The notes beneath the pieces were generated by a model. The model was not told the DNA's origin, did no database searches, and worked only from the letters and a program-made list of their open reading frames with translations. This document shows positions 1 through 10,394 of a stretch of 64,000 nucleotides of DNA, piece after piece. The stretch spans positions 71,379,501-71,443,500 of the forward strand of contig NC_069362.1 in NCBI RefSeq assembly GCF_021730395.1, in the 5' to 3' direction. This DNA comes from Mercenaria mercenaria (Eukaryota > Mollusca > Bivalvia > Venerida > Veneridae). Numbering within the stretch: the stretch's first letter is position 1; each line of letters starts with the position of its first letter. Position numbers and translations under genes: made by a program.

Positions 1-183
1 TCAGCAGTAACCATTAGCGGTCTTGGCAGTTGGTTTGCTTTATTTAAGTTATTATACTTATAAACCCATGAGAATGTGTGCTTTAGAGTATTATTACACT
101 ATTTGGCATGCAGTTACACCATATAATGGTTTATTACCGTTGGCTTTTCTCAAAGCGTAGTGCAATTGTTCATGCAAATTTCA
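1..183 (+). repeat. Low-copy repeat, copy A
   Basis: This stretch matches 10343-10394 plus 11134-11270 in the same orientation with few differences (shared landmarks: AACCATTA.CGGTCTTGGC, TTATAAACCCATGAGAATG, TGGTTTATTACCGTTGGC). Copy A lacks the hAT element that splits copy B, so it serves as an empty site: it reads GTTATTAT at 48-55 where copy B has the duplicated GTTATCAT. The left end of the repeat lies outside the window, so its nature (segmental duplication or old mobile element) is open. Confidence 0.8.
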
Positions 184-464
184 CAGTCTACTGTTTGAGA
201 GTTTTGGGTTTTTCCAAATCTATTCGATAGCTTTTCGGGATCTATATTTCTGATTATGCTGCCTACCTGTGTATACACAGCAGTCAAAATGGGTATTATG
301 GTAGCAGTTCAGCTCATACCAACCACACATTTTTTAAAATTTGCCCTTGTAATCAGTCATTATATAAAACACAAAGCCCTGCTGAAAATAAGTTTAGGAA
401 TACAAACAGGCTAAAAGGACAATTCGGAGGACGGACATGACTTTCAAGTATTATACCAGGCTCA

Positions 465-1107
465 CTGGAATAATAGAGTATCATCAGTTGCCAAACAACG
501 CCAGAAATTGCGACACATCAATAAGCGGACTAAAATGCCTTTGACCGAAGACTTGTTTTGTTCAAAACCTTTGTGATGAAACAAAAACCAGCCTGGAAAA
601 TAATACCCCAAATAGAAAAGCCTGGGAAAGAAGCGGCAAATGATCATGGTTCGAATTATACTAGTCAATAAAAGAAGAATAGCTGAAGTAGCAGAACTAA
701 AAGTATCTGACTTTCTGCAAACCCAGAGAAACGATGAAATGGATACGGAGATATTCAATGCCCTGAATGTGCCAGAGAAAATTATCTCCAAATGGTATGT
801 TTTACTTATTATGTTAGGTTCCTATTATCTAATTTGGTCAAAATAGAAAATGTAGTTTTTCAGAAATCTGTTCATTTCCAATGCAATTTATATTTTTTTA
901 GTAGTTATTAAACCGTCATAAATATTTTTGTCTGAGTACACCTAATTATTAAGAATGTAAGCATATTTACCACATCAGCATGAACGTGATAGAAGTTCGA
1001 GGCAAGTCTACGAGAGGACTTAGAAATGTTCACATAATATTAAAGCCTGACATGACAGAAGCCCTTGACTACCTTTTAAGGAAAAGAAAAAGTACAAGTC
1101 AGTTCTT
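465..1107 (+). pseudogene. Tyrosine-recombinase-like gene fragment, two or three exon pieces
   Basis: Three pieces resemble a large, mostly uncharacterised family of tyrosine-recombinase-like (Crypton-related) proteins abundant in cnidarians, molluscs and echinoderms. At about 465-564 a frame reads QKLRHINKRTKMPLTEDL; at 640-794 it reads MVRIILVNKRRIAEVAELKV and continues to PEKIIS; at 979-1107 it reads VIEVRGKSTRGL..HIILKPDM. A GTATGT donor at 795 and an acceptor CAG ending at 978 join the last two in frame (..SKC-MNVIEVRGK), so at least one intron seems real. The first piece runs into a stop after TEDLFCSKPL and the second starts in another frame, so the gene is broken there or a further intron hides between them. 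No C-terminal catalytic part (HxxR, tyrosine) follows within the next 500 bases. The match rests on recalled family patterns. It may be a decayed transposon gene or one exon set of a host paralogue. Confidence 0.5.
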
Positions 1108-1129
1108 GTTCTGCAGATATTTAATTTTG

Positions 1130-1645
1130 TTTAATTATGTTAATAGTGCTATGCTGGTTACAATACCCCACCCAATCATGAACGCTAGACAACCAAACTC
1201 TTGTCATAAAATTCACAAAACGTATTAGTGTTTCACTTTAAATATTAGTAACAGTTAAATTATAAAAATAAAATGTATCTTTTGTTAAGGTTTTCATAAT
1301 TAATCATTATAAATATTACTTGTATTTAGTCCAAATGAAAGTAGCATGCACCATGTACTGTCAAACTTGTAATGGCCAGCATATTGGTTAAATCTGACTG
1401 GCAGATATTTATTCCGGGAAAAACCTACTTTCATTTTTGACGTCATGTATAGAATGTAAACTTGTATATAAACTAAAAACCGTTTGCTTATAAGAAGCAT
1501 TCAACCGAAAGAGCTCAAACGAAAGAGTTATATAGAAATTCGAAGAAAGATAGAAAGAGTTAGAACATAGTTCAACTTTAAGAATTTTAAGACAGAAAGA
1601 GATGCAGGTATTTTATAGAAATATAGAATAGACAAAATTAAGGAG
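1130..1645. other. No gene seen
   Basis: AT-rich sequence between the recombinase-like fragment and the DIRS-like element. A short purine-rich run with GAAAGAG motifs (about 1505-1600) precedes the element. Nothing recognisable. Confidence 0.5.
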
Positions 1646-1649
1646 TATA

Positions 1650-1735
1650 TATAAATTTCGTCTCCCACATAACTCCCCTAAGGGGCCCCATAGAGAGATG
1701 ACGCAGCATCGACCACAGGCTCATCAGAACGAGGC
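1650..1735 (+). repeat. DIRS-like left inverted terminal repeat
   Basis: About 1652-1692 (TTTCGTCTCCCACATAACTC then a GGGGCCCC palindrome) is the inverse complement of 9005-9042, and 1692-1730 (GAGAGATGACGCAGCATCG..) is the inverse complement of 9218-9256. The left end therefore pairs with two separate right-hand segments, as DIRS replication models require. Confidence 0.85.
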
Positions 1736-2079
1736 TAAAACTAAAGGCTTATCGGTCAAACTTTTTCCAAAGTGTTTAAAATCGTGTTTTGAAGTTCGAT
1801 TTTCATGGAATAAATCATTTTTTTGTACACAAGAGAAAGGATAAAAGTACCATATTTGGAAGGATATTAAACAAATTAGGTAAGTTTGTCCATAAATGGA
1901 ATATTTAATCAAAATTTTATTATTACACGGTTGGTAACATTGTTCTTTGTTCTGAGCACGTGTTGGCATCACGTCCGGAAAAAAGGGAAATTTGATTTGG
2001 ATAAAAAATAAAATACAGGGCGAACGAAGAGTCGTTATGGTCATAACGATGCTGTTATGAATTATTACTGATATATTCC

Positions 2080-2410
2080 AGCGTAAATCGCAAAAATTAG
2101 AAAGACAAGTATCAGATTGGTTAGACGACGTTATGTACGAATCGTGCAGAACGCGAATCGCAGGCGATACTTTGATCAAATATTAAAAGTTTTATACTTA
2201 GGCAGCGGGGATCGCTGTATTTAATCGAGTACAATATGGCAAAACAATTCACCTTGGGAAAAAAGGTTTTTTGTAGGTACAATAGAAGCGTAAATCGCAA
2301 AAAGAATGATAATGTTCAGAGGCGTGAAACGAAACAAAGAAAAACATATATTTATCAGCGTGAAACGCAAAAAACATATTGAAAATTAGCGTGAATCGCA
2401 AAAATGATTA
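2080..2410 (+). repeat. Scattered AGCGTAAATCGCAAAA motifs in the DIRS 5' leader
   Basis: Five imperfect copies of (A)GCGTRAATCGCAAAA occur between the left terminal repeat and the Gag-like ORF (near 2080, 2286, 2320, 2360 and 2390). Spacing is irregular, 30 to 200 bases. Function unknown; candidates are a packaging, priming or recombinase-binding signal of the element. Confidence 0.6.
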
Positions 2411-2661
2411 TGAAAAATTGATATTTATTTTCACGACCACCAAGACCAAACATTTAAGTAAGTATATGATTATGTAATTTTCAGAATGGCGAGTGGTCAG
2501 GGTGAAACCCGGCAAGAGGAAAATTTGGCAAATGTCCAGGGCGGAAGCAATGAAAAATAGAATGCGTGGTGGGGACCCTGGAGAGGAAATTAGAGGAATT
2601 TAGCAAAGCGGCTCAGTCAATTAAGACGCTATCAGACACGGTCACATGCCTTTAATCGGAA

Positions 2662-3615
2662 GTGAAATCACTAAAGCGAAAAGCAAATTCGCCGGCCGAA
2701 GAAACATCATCGGGGCCTTCGACGGGGAAAAAGAGTCTTGTTTCGAATTCGGACGAGGACGATAGGCAGGAGAGTGCACGAGGCACCGAAAAGGGGAAAG
2801 CAAATGACGCAGAATCGGTACATTCTAGTGGGGAAGAATGGGAAGATTATTTCGATCAGGATTCAAACCAAAATGACGACGAATTCTCAGACTTAGAGGG
2901 TTTTTTCGAAGAACAACAAGAAACGGGGGAAACTGTATGTGAAAAATTAGCTGGCATTGTGAATAGAGCGTTACGGGGGGAAAATGATAGCGGAGACATG
3001 GAAAAATTGAAAACACTTAAAGAAAAATACAAGAGACCCCACAACTTACAGAATTTACAGGTGCCTAAAGTTGACGAAATTCTGTGGAGGAACCTCCGGA
3101 AGGACGTAAAGTCGGTAGACTACCTGCATCAGCGGACAATAACTAACACCAATTTCGGATTAATACCGGTCCTTAGGGCCATTCAAGCCCTCAATGACAA
3201 GGACGCCTCGAAGGCTCAGAAATTCCTAATGGATGCAGTAAAAATTTCCTGTCTGACAGTCAAAACAACAAATGCAATACGAGCGAACAACATAAAAAAG
3301 GAAATCCTGCCAAAATACAAGACGGCATGCAACAATCCCCCTTCAACAGAACACTTATTTGGCGACAACCTGACTGAGGAATTCAAGAAAATGGACAGTG
3401 GCAAATTGAATGCCACCGTATCTCAACAGCCTTTTTTAGGGATGAAGGGAGCTGCGTACAGCAGCTACAACCAACAGAACCAGAGAATGAAATTCAAAGT
3501 GACACCAAATCGGTCACAGTACCAGCAAGGGAAGAGAATAAATCTCGGACGACCGAACAGATTTCCGCAGGCAAGGAAACAACAACAACAACAACAACAA
3601 CAACACCGGAAGTAA
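2662..3615 (+). pseudogene. DIRS-like ORF1, Gag-like
   Basis: A 317-residue frame that probably serves as the nucleocapsid-like first protein of the DIRS element. The N-terminal third is charged and acidic, rich in E, D, S and K (a likely disordered segment). The middle has a compact stretch around VPKVDEILWRNLRKDVKSVD followed by NFGLIPVLRAIQAL, which resembles the conserved ORF1 core seen in animal DIRS elements. The C-terminal part is basic and Q-rich, ending in a CAA-encoded polyglutamine run. No zinc knuckle is seen, as is usual for DIRS ORF1. The true start may lie upstream of the first methionine of this frame. It is directly followed by the RT frame. Confidence 0.7.
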
Positions 3616-3620
3616 ACAGT

Positions 3621-5110
3621 GTGAGTAATATTTTTAATTACGTTTCAATAAACACTACTGAAAATTTTTATGCGGGGAAAACCAAACTTTATTTGGAAAA
3701 TTGGACACGAAACACAAATGACCCTTGGATATTACAAACTGTATCAGGTTACAAAGTTGAAATTCTATCACTTCCGGTACAGAATTATGTACCGTCACCC
3801 TTAAAATTTTCGTCGGAAGAGTTGTTAAAAATAGACGATGAATTGGATAGATTTATCAAACAGGGTATTATAGAAGAGGTAAATGGGACAGATAGGAATG
3901 AATTTATATCCAATATTTTTACGAGACCTAAAAAAGATGGACGAGTCAGGGTTATTCTAAACTTGAAAAAATTCAAAGAAACTTATGCAAAAAATTCATT
4001 TTAAAATGGAAACTTTGAACACAGCTATCAACGCTATGAGGGAAAATTGCTATTTTGGTTCGGTAGACTTATCAGATGCGTACTATTCAGTACCAATATG
4101 TGAAACAGATAGAAAGTTCTTTAGATTTTACCACCCTACCAAAAATAAAAAGTTCCAATTCACGTCCTTGGTTATGGGGTTAGCAACATCACCTAGAGTG
4201 TTCACAAAACTGCTTAAACCGGTTTTTGCGTCATTACGAAGCATGGGACACATTAGCACAATATTTATTGATGATAGTTGTTTAGTGGGATTAAATTATG
4301 GGAGCTGTCTTGAAAATATCAACAAAACTGTACAATTGATGGATTCACTAGGATTGACTATAAATCGTGATAAATCAGTACTGATACCAAGTCAGAAAAT
4401 TGTTTTTCTAGGGTTTGAACTTTGTTCAGTGACAATGTGTATTCGCCTGACCCGGAACGTTGTGCAGATATTATAAACTGTTGCAAAGAAATACTCCTCA
4501 AAAAACGGATTACAATAAGGGTTTTTTCAAAAATGATAGGAAAATTGGTCGCTGCAGAGCCAGGGGTTGAGTACGCACCACCCTATTATAAATCTTTAGA
4601 ACAGATAAAAGAACAAGAATTGAAAAAACATAGAGGGAATTTTGACAGCTTTATGAATGTACCAATAGAATGTCATGATACTTTACACTGGTGGATTATC
4701 AATTTGCCCACATCTTATAAGAAAGTCACGCATGGTGCACCAGAAATAATACTATACTCTGATGCATCGGGTTCAGGCTGGGGAGGCTTCAATGAAACTG
4801 CGAATATACGCACAGGGGGTCTTTGGAGCGCTTCTGAACAAGACTTGCATATTAACATCTTGGAATTAAAAGCTTGTCAATTAACATTAATGTCCCTTTT
4901 GAAAGAGAACAGCAACTCACATTAGAATATATATGGACAACACTACTAGTTGTGCCTATATAAATAAGTATGGGGAAAAACATACAAATCTGAACAAAAT
5001 AGCACGTGAAATATGGGTTTGGTGCATTGAACGAGAAATTTATGTCAGCGCTGCTCATATTCCAGGGCGAAATAATGTGGAAGCAGATAAGTTGTCTCGA
5101 ATTAAAAACT
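3621..5110 (+). pseudogene. DIRS-like reverse transcriptase and RNase H region
   Basis: Reverse transcriptase motifs appear in order: the finger region TRPKKDGRVRVILNLKKF, SVDLSDAYYSVPI, the FTSLVMGLATSPRVFTKLLK block, and the catalytic box FIDDSC in place of YxDD, as is normal for DIRS-type RTs. A following RNase H domain shows LYSDASGSGWGG with the first catalytic aspartate, LHINILELKA with the glutamate, and further on AAHIPGRNNVEADKLSR with a late catalytic aspartate. The region is fossil and spread over more than one frame, and it ends where a tandem-core repeat was inserted. Confidence 0.88.
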
Positions 5111-6382
5111 AGAAAATGCTTTTGTAAAAAAGCGCATGTCTCCCCCAATGCAAAGTCCTATAGGCAAGAAGTCAATAGGGGTCAGGAGCGAAAGTCAAAG
5201 AGACACTGATTGTTGGCTGCTATAGGGATCATCTACTTGGCATGTCCAGTCATCCCGCTAAATTTCAACACTCTTGGCCTAGTGGTTCTCAAGTCACTGT
5301 TCAGGCTCCCGTGACCTTGATCTTTGATCAAGTGACCTCAAAATAAATAGGGGTCATCTACTCTGCATGTCCAATCATCCTATTAAGTTTCAACATTGTA
5401 GGTCAAGTGGTTCTCAAGTTATTTCCAAAAAATGATTTTACATGAACAGGTCACTTTGACCTTGACCTTTAATAGACTGACCCCAAAATCAATAGGGGTC
5501 ATCTACTCCGCATGTTCAATCATCCTATGAAGTTTCAACATTCTGGGTCAAGTGGTTCTCAAGTTATTCATCGGAACTGGTTATCAATGGTCAGGCCCCT
5601 GTGACCTTGACCTTTAACAGAGTGACTCCAAAAACAATAGGGGTCATTTACTCTGCATGAACAATCATCCTATGAAGTTTCAACATTCTGGGTCGAGAGG
5701 TTCTCAAGTTATTGATTGGAAATGGTTTTCCATGTTCAGGCCCCTGTGGCCTTGACCTTTAACAGAGTGACCCTAAAATCGTTAGGGGTCATCTACTCTG
5801 CATGACCAATCATCCTATGAAGTTTCATTATTCTGGGTCAAGTGGTTTTCAAGTTACTGACCGGAAATGGTTTTCAATGTTCGGGCCCCTGTGACCTTGA
5901 CCTTTCACAGAGTGAACCCAAAATCGATAGGGGTCATCTACTTTGCATGTACAATCATCCTATGAAGTTTCAACATTCTGGGTCAAGTGGTTCCCTAGTT
6001 ATTGATCAGAAATGGTTTTCAATGTTCAAGCCCCTGTGACCTTGACCTTTGACAGAGTGACCCCAAAATCAATAGGGGTCATCTACTCTTCATGATCAAT
6101 CATCCTATGAAGTTTCAACATTCTGGGTCAAGTGGTTCTCTAGTTATTGATCGGAAATGGTTTTCAATGTTCAGGCCCCTGTGACCTTGACCTTTGACGG
6201 AGTGACCCCAAAAACAATAGGGGTTGTCTACTCCAGCAGCCCTACAACCCTATGAAGTTTGAAGGTTCTAGGTCAAATGGTTCTCCAGTTATTGCTCGGA
6301 AATGAAGTGTGACGTACGGACGGACGGAAGGACGGACGGACAGGGCAAAAACAATATGTCTCCTGGGGGAGACATAATAAAG
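5108..6382 (+). mobile_element. Tandem-core repeat element (GTCTCCCCC family) nested in the DIRS element
   Basis: It begins near GCGCATGTCTCCCCCAA and ends with TGGGGGAGACATAATA, so the 5' subterminal segment and the 3' end are inverse complements. The core is about six copies of a 145-bp unit (CATCCTATGAAGTTTCAACA landmarks at about 5382, 5521, 5666, 5810, 5957, 6103). A GACGGACGG stretch (6313-6340) precedes the 3' end. DIRS coding resumes right after it. Non-autonomous; no protein is encoded. Confidence 0.85.
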
Positions 6383-6384
6383 AT

Positions 6385-6720
6385 ACGGAATGGTCAATAA
6401 AACCAGAATTATTTGAACAGATTCAGTCAACTTTCCCAGGGTTAACATTAGACCTTTTTGCATCCAGATTAAATTTTAAACTGCCAAGGTACGTGTCAAG
6501 ACATCCAGACCCGGATGCTATCGGTATAGATGCTTTTTCATTAACCTGGAACAGTGAGTTTTATTTAATTTTTCCACCTTTCAGTTTAACACCAAAGATA
6601 CTGAGGAAAATAACAGAGGACGGGGGAAAGGCAGTTTTGGTAGCACCCATATGGACAACGCAGAGTTGGTGGCCATGCTTACTCCAGCTCATCAAAGGCC
6701 TCTGCTATCAGCTGCCACAT
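6385..6720 (+). pseudogene. DIRS-like linker region after RNase H
   Basis: The frame reads LTLDLFASRLN, then RHPDPDAIGIDAFSLTW, FPPFSLTPKILRKI and VLVAPIWTTQSWWP. This block is characteristic of animal DIRS polyproteins between RNase H and the recombinase. Fossil; it follows the nested repeat directly. Confidence 0.85.
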
Positions 6721-7052
6721 CCGGGTCAGAGCCTTTACCTACCGTCAAACCCACAGTACAAACATCCGCTGAAGGCAATGAATCTCTGTCTTTTTTATAT
6801 ATCAGCAGAGCACTTAAACGTAAGGGAGTCCCGAAATCAGACAAGAATACAGTCTTACACTCTTGGAGAGGAAGTACCAAAAAACAATATGATTCATACA
6901 TCACAAAATGGATTGACTTCTGTGAGGGGGAAATTAATCCCATTCATCCCAACATAAACCAGGTATTAAAATTTTTGAGCGAATTATTTGATAAGGGGAT
7001 GGAGTACCGAACTTTAGGGGTTGCGCGCTCAGCGTTAAGTGTATTTTTAACA
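6720..7052 (+). pseudogene. DIRS-like tyrosine recombinase, N-terminal part
   Basis: SWRGSTKKQYDSYITKWIDF followed by INQVLKFLSELFDKGMEYRT and LGVARSALSVFL is the SAM-like, DNA-binding N-terminal domain of DIRS recombinases. The piece stops where the tandem-core repeat at 7053 was inserted. Confidence 0.85.
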
Positions 7053-8194
7053 AGAGCTGTCCATAAGACAGCCAAGCTCGACTATTCGAAATATTGTCAC
7101 AGAAGCTGGAAATTATTACCCAAAATGTTAAATATCAAAAGAGTTTTAAGTTCAAAAGGGGACATATCAGAGTTATGGGACTTGATGCTATCAACTAGTT
7201 TTATAACCCCGAAGAAACATGTTAAGTTTCAATTCAATATCTGCATTAGTTTTGGGGATAGTAAGTTGCATGTAAAACTTTAACCAGAATTTTCTATGTC
7301 CAAAAGGGGGCATAATTTGCTCAAAATACATGTTAAGAGTTATGGAACTTGACCCAGTGAGGTAGGTAATTGATCTAGAAAAAGAATAAATAAGTTCCAA
7401 ATCTATATGCCTTTTAGTAATAGCTGTATGTACTTGCACGCAAAACTTTAACCAGAATTTTCTAAGTCCAAAAGGGGGCATAATTTGGCCAAAATACATG
7501 CCAGAGTTATGGGACTTGACCCAGTGAGGTAGGTAATTGATCTAGAAAAAGAAAAAATAAGTTTCAAATCTATATGCCTTTTAGTAATAGCTGTATGTAC
7601 TTGCACGCAAAACTTTAACCAGAATTTTCTAAGTCCAAAAGGGGGCATAATTTGGCCAAAATACATGCCAGAGTTATGGGACTTGACCCAGTGAGGTAGG
7701 TAATTGATCTAGAAAAAGAAAAAATAAGTTTCAAATCTATATGCCTTTTAGTAATAGCTGTATGTACTTGCACGCAAAACTTTAACCAGAATTTTCTAAG
7801 TCCAAAAGGGGGCATAATTTGGCCAAAATGAAGGTCAGAGTTATGGGACTTGGTGCTATCAACTAGTTTTATAACCCCGAAGACACATGTGAAGTTTCAA
7901 TTCAATATCTGCATTAGTTTTGGAGATAGTAACTTGCATGTAAAACTTTAACCAGAATTTTCTAAGTCCAAAAGGGGGCATAATTTGCTCAAAATACATG
8001 TTAGAGTTATGGAACTTGACCCAGTGAGGTTGGTAATTGACCTAGAAAAAGAATAAATAAGTTTCAAAGCTATATGCCTTTAAATGATAGCTGTATGTAC
8101 TTGCATGCAAAAACTTAACCAAGGTGTGACGCCGACGCCGACGCCAGGGTGAGTAGAATAGCTAGACTATTCTTCGAATAGTCGAGCTAAAAAT
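7053..8194 (+). mobile_element. Tandem-core repeat element (GCTGTC / GACTATTC family) nested in the recombinase
   Basis: The 5' end is AACAAGAGCTGTCCATAAGACAGC: GCTGTC pairs with GACAGC as a hairpin. The segment CTCGACTATTCGAA that follows is the inverse complement of the 3' end TTCGAATAGTCGAG, which is followed by CTAAAAA. The core has five to six units of about 168 bp (CCAGAATTTTCTAAGTCC.. at about 7285, 7449, 7619, 7787, 7951). A GACGCCGACGCC run precedes the 3' end. Frames open across the tandem units on the minus strand are repeat artefacts. Confidence 0.9.
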
Positions 8195-8885
8195 ATGTGG
8201 AAATATAGACATCAACAATTTTGAGGAAGTGAAAAGATTCATGAAGGGTGCCTTTACTAAGAAACCAGCTTTCCCAAGATATCAAACAACTTGGGATGTG
8301 AATATAGTTTTGAGATATTTGAGCACTTTAAAAGAGGTAAATCTGTTGCAGTTGTCGTGTAAACTTTGCATGTTGTTTTTGTTATTAACTGCACAAAGAG
8401 GACAGAACCTACATTTATTGACTATGGATGACATTTCATTATTCTCTGATAAAGTAATTATCACAACAAACCATTTATTGAAACATTCAAAACCAGGACA
8501 TCATACAGAAGTAATTACGTTAAAGTCTTTTAAAAAAGATGATAAACTGTGTATTGTTAAAATTTTAGGACAATATTTAACACGTACAAAACATTTGAGA
8601 GTTGATGACAAATTGCTGGTTAGTACTATAAAACCCCACAAAGCAGTATCTAAAAGTACCATTTCAAGATGGATAAAATTAGTGTAAATGAAAGCTGGTG
8701 TACATAGTTCATTTGCACCACATAGTGTACGTGCAGCCTCTACATCAAAAGCAAAATTGCAGGGGGTTCCTATGGAAACAATAATAAGAACAGTGGGTTG
8801 GACAAATGCTAGTACATTTGCTAAGTATTATGACAAACCTATTGTCAAGGAACTATCTTTTCAGGAAGGAATATTAATGTTATAA
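8195..8885 (+). pseudogene. DIRS-like tyrosine recombinase, catalytic part
   Basis: The catalytic core is visible: TAQRGQNLHLL carries the first arginine, APHSVRAAS carries the HxxR pair, and GWTNASTFAKYYDKP carries the tryptophan and the nucleophilic tyrosine region. DIRS elements use this enzyme to insert a circular intermediate without target duplication. Fossil, and separated from its N-terminal part by the nested repeat. Confidence 0.88.
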
Positions 8886-9004
8886 TAAACCGATGTAATT
8901 GTTCAATGTTATAATGTGAATATTGGATAAATTTAGTTTTACAATGTTATTTGGTTAGTAGTTATATATTCACTTAAGGTTTTTCAAGGATCAATCTCTA
9001 AAAT

Positions 9005-9126
9005 CTCTATGGGGCCCCTTAGGGGAGTTATGTGGGAGACGAAATTATAAAATTAAACGAGACTTACCTGTAAGGTGAAGTTTAGTTGTAATTTTGTCGA
9101 CCACAAACTCCCCAGGGGGCACATAC
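9005..9126 (+). repeat. DIRS-like internal complementary region
   Basis: The first half (to about 9042) is the inverse complement of the outer left terminal repeat. The second half (about 9045-9126) is the inverse complement of 9246-9330 at the outer right end; CTTACCTGTAAGGTGAAG faces CTTCACCTTACAGGTAAG. This is the classic DIRS arrangement that allows end joining into a circle. Confidence 0.85.
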
Positions 9127-9217
9127 CCACCCTCCCATCCCTGGGTTGATCCTTCTCAAAACAGGAGACATTCCATTAGGTCAGGAACACATCCTATACC
9201 CTAAAACTCTGAAGACT

Positions 9218-9330
9218 GATGAGCCTGTGGTCGATGCTGCGTCATCTCTCTATGTGCCCCCTGGGGAGTTTGTGGTCGACGAAATTACAACTAAACTTCA
9301 CCTTACAGGTAAGTCTCTTTTAATTTTATA
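9218..9330 (+). repeat. DIRS-like right inverted terminal repeat
   Basis: 9218-9256 is the inverse complement of the inner left repeat (1692-1730), and 9246-9330 of the second half of the internal complementary region. The outer boundary is near 9330. Confidence 0.8.
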
Positions 9331-9363
9331 ATTTTGGTCTATGGAAAAATAAATATTGAAGTA

Positions 9364-10188
9364 CAGAGCTCCAGATAAGCTTTTGGTGCAATTGGGTATT
9401 TACCCATCACTTTTTGTCTGAATTGGGTATTGGAAATTTGAATTGGGTAAAAATAATATCATTACCCAGCCTTTTCAGAAGTAATTGGGTATTTGCTAAA
9501 ACCAATTGGGTATTTTACCAGTCTCGCACTAACAATTGAGTATTTTTTTGCTTACAGTATACATGGTGTATATCATTAAACAGGACTGACTAAGTATTTT
9601 AATGGCGCCCTTCAATGTTTAATACAAAAATGTATTTAAAATTGTAATGAATGTTTTATACTGTTGTTTTCTTTTTTAATTTTAATGCAGTCTGAGATCA
9701 GTTCATCCACAATATCCCGAACGATGTGGTCACCACAATATGCATTCTCCCAAAAGATGTCATCCAGTATTGGTGACACTACATCGTCACAAACAGATAA
9801 CTGTCATTGTTGAACAGCAAAATATTCCACAAATTTGTTTGTTTGTGCTGCAACAATGTTTTTTTCCTGCAACCTCTTTACATTTTATCGGCGTAAAATT
9901 GTTTACAAAGCGTCCAAATAACACCGATCAGCCGACTGAATGGTCCTGTGATTTTTCCGATAAACTGCAACCTGTTCTGCGGTAACGTATAACCAGTCAG
10001 TCAAATCTAGCGTTAAAGTCTCGTACCCGTTCTAGTTATAAGAAAAATGCGATACGCAAGCTATTTTTTACGAATTGGATATTAGGAATTTTACTTGCGT
10101 TTCAGTACGCACACTGTATGAATTCAATTGGGTTTTCTGCAATTTTAATTGCGTAAATACGCAAATACGCAGCTTATCTGGAGCTCTG
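9364..10188. mobile_element. TIR transposon, 825 bp, 6-bp target duplication GAAGTA
   Basis: Perfect 18-bp terminal inverted repeats (CAGAGCTCCAGATAAGCT) are flanked by GAAGTA on both sides (9358-9363 and 10189-10194). It carries no transposase. The left 180 bases contain about six copies of AATTGGGTATT or close variants, and the right end has a related CAATTGGGTT plus AATACGCAAATACGC. It lies about 35 bases outside the DIRS right end. Superfamily not assigned; 6-bp duplications are known for IS3EU and Dada groups. Confidence 0.85.
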
Positions 10189-10342
10189 GAAGTATTTGAA
10201 GAATTTAATTTGATTATTGGCCGTCCTAACAATATGTTTCACAGATATTCATGTTTTATGAAGTGCTGATTGAAATAAACCAATTCTGTTGAGATATTTA
10301 TTTATTCCAGCAAGTGTACACTGCTTAAGAGAATGTACTATT

Positions 10343-10394
10343 CAGCAGTAACCATTAACGGTCTTGGCAGTTGGTTTGCTTTATTTGTTATCAT
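10343..10394 (+). repeat. Low-copy repeat, copy B, left part
   Basis: Matches window positions 2-47 (TCAGCAGTAACCATTA..). It ends in GTTATCAT (10387-10394), the target duplicated by the hAT element. Confidence 0.85.

Larger units (their letters stand above)
1650..9330 (+). mobile_element. DIRS-like tyrosine-recombinase retrotransposon, fossil with two nested insertions
   Basis: Gene order is Gag-like ORF, reverse transcriptase with RNase H, a DIRS-type linker region, then a tyrosine recombinase; this is the hallmark of DIRS elements, which integrate by recombination and not with an integrase. The ends fit too: a left inverted terminal repeat (about 1650-1735), its partner at the right end (about 9218-9330), and just inside it an internal complementary region (9005-9126) whose two halves are inverse complements of the outer left and outer right ends. 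Two tandem-core repeats (5108-6382 and 7053-8194) sit inside the coding part, and there are also a few small lesions, so this copy is dead. The terminal pieces still match well, suggesting moderate age. Exact outer ends are uncertain by about 20 bases. Confidence 0.9.

Noticed and set aside
5380-6240. CRISPR-like regular repeats
   Set aside because: Units of about 145 bp are contiguous with no unique spacers, in an animal genome and inside a defined mobile element. The same holds for the arrays at 7285, 21148, 24180 and 56000.
7191-7815. Repetitive minus-strand proteins (MPPFGLRKFWLKF...)
   Set aside because: Frames open across tandem units of a non-coding repeat; each repeats with the 168-bp period.
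9740-9985. An 81-residue protein between the DIRS end and the hAT element
   Set aside because: It lies inside a non-autonomous TIR element and shows no domain or homologous pattern.
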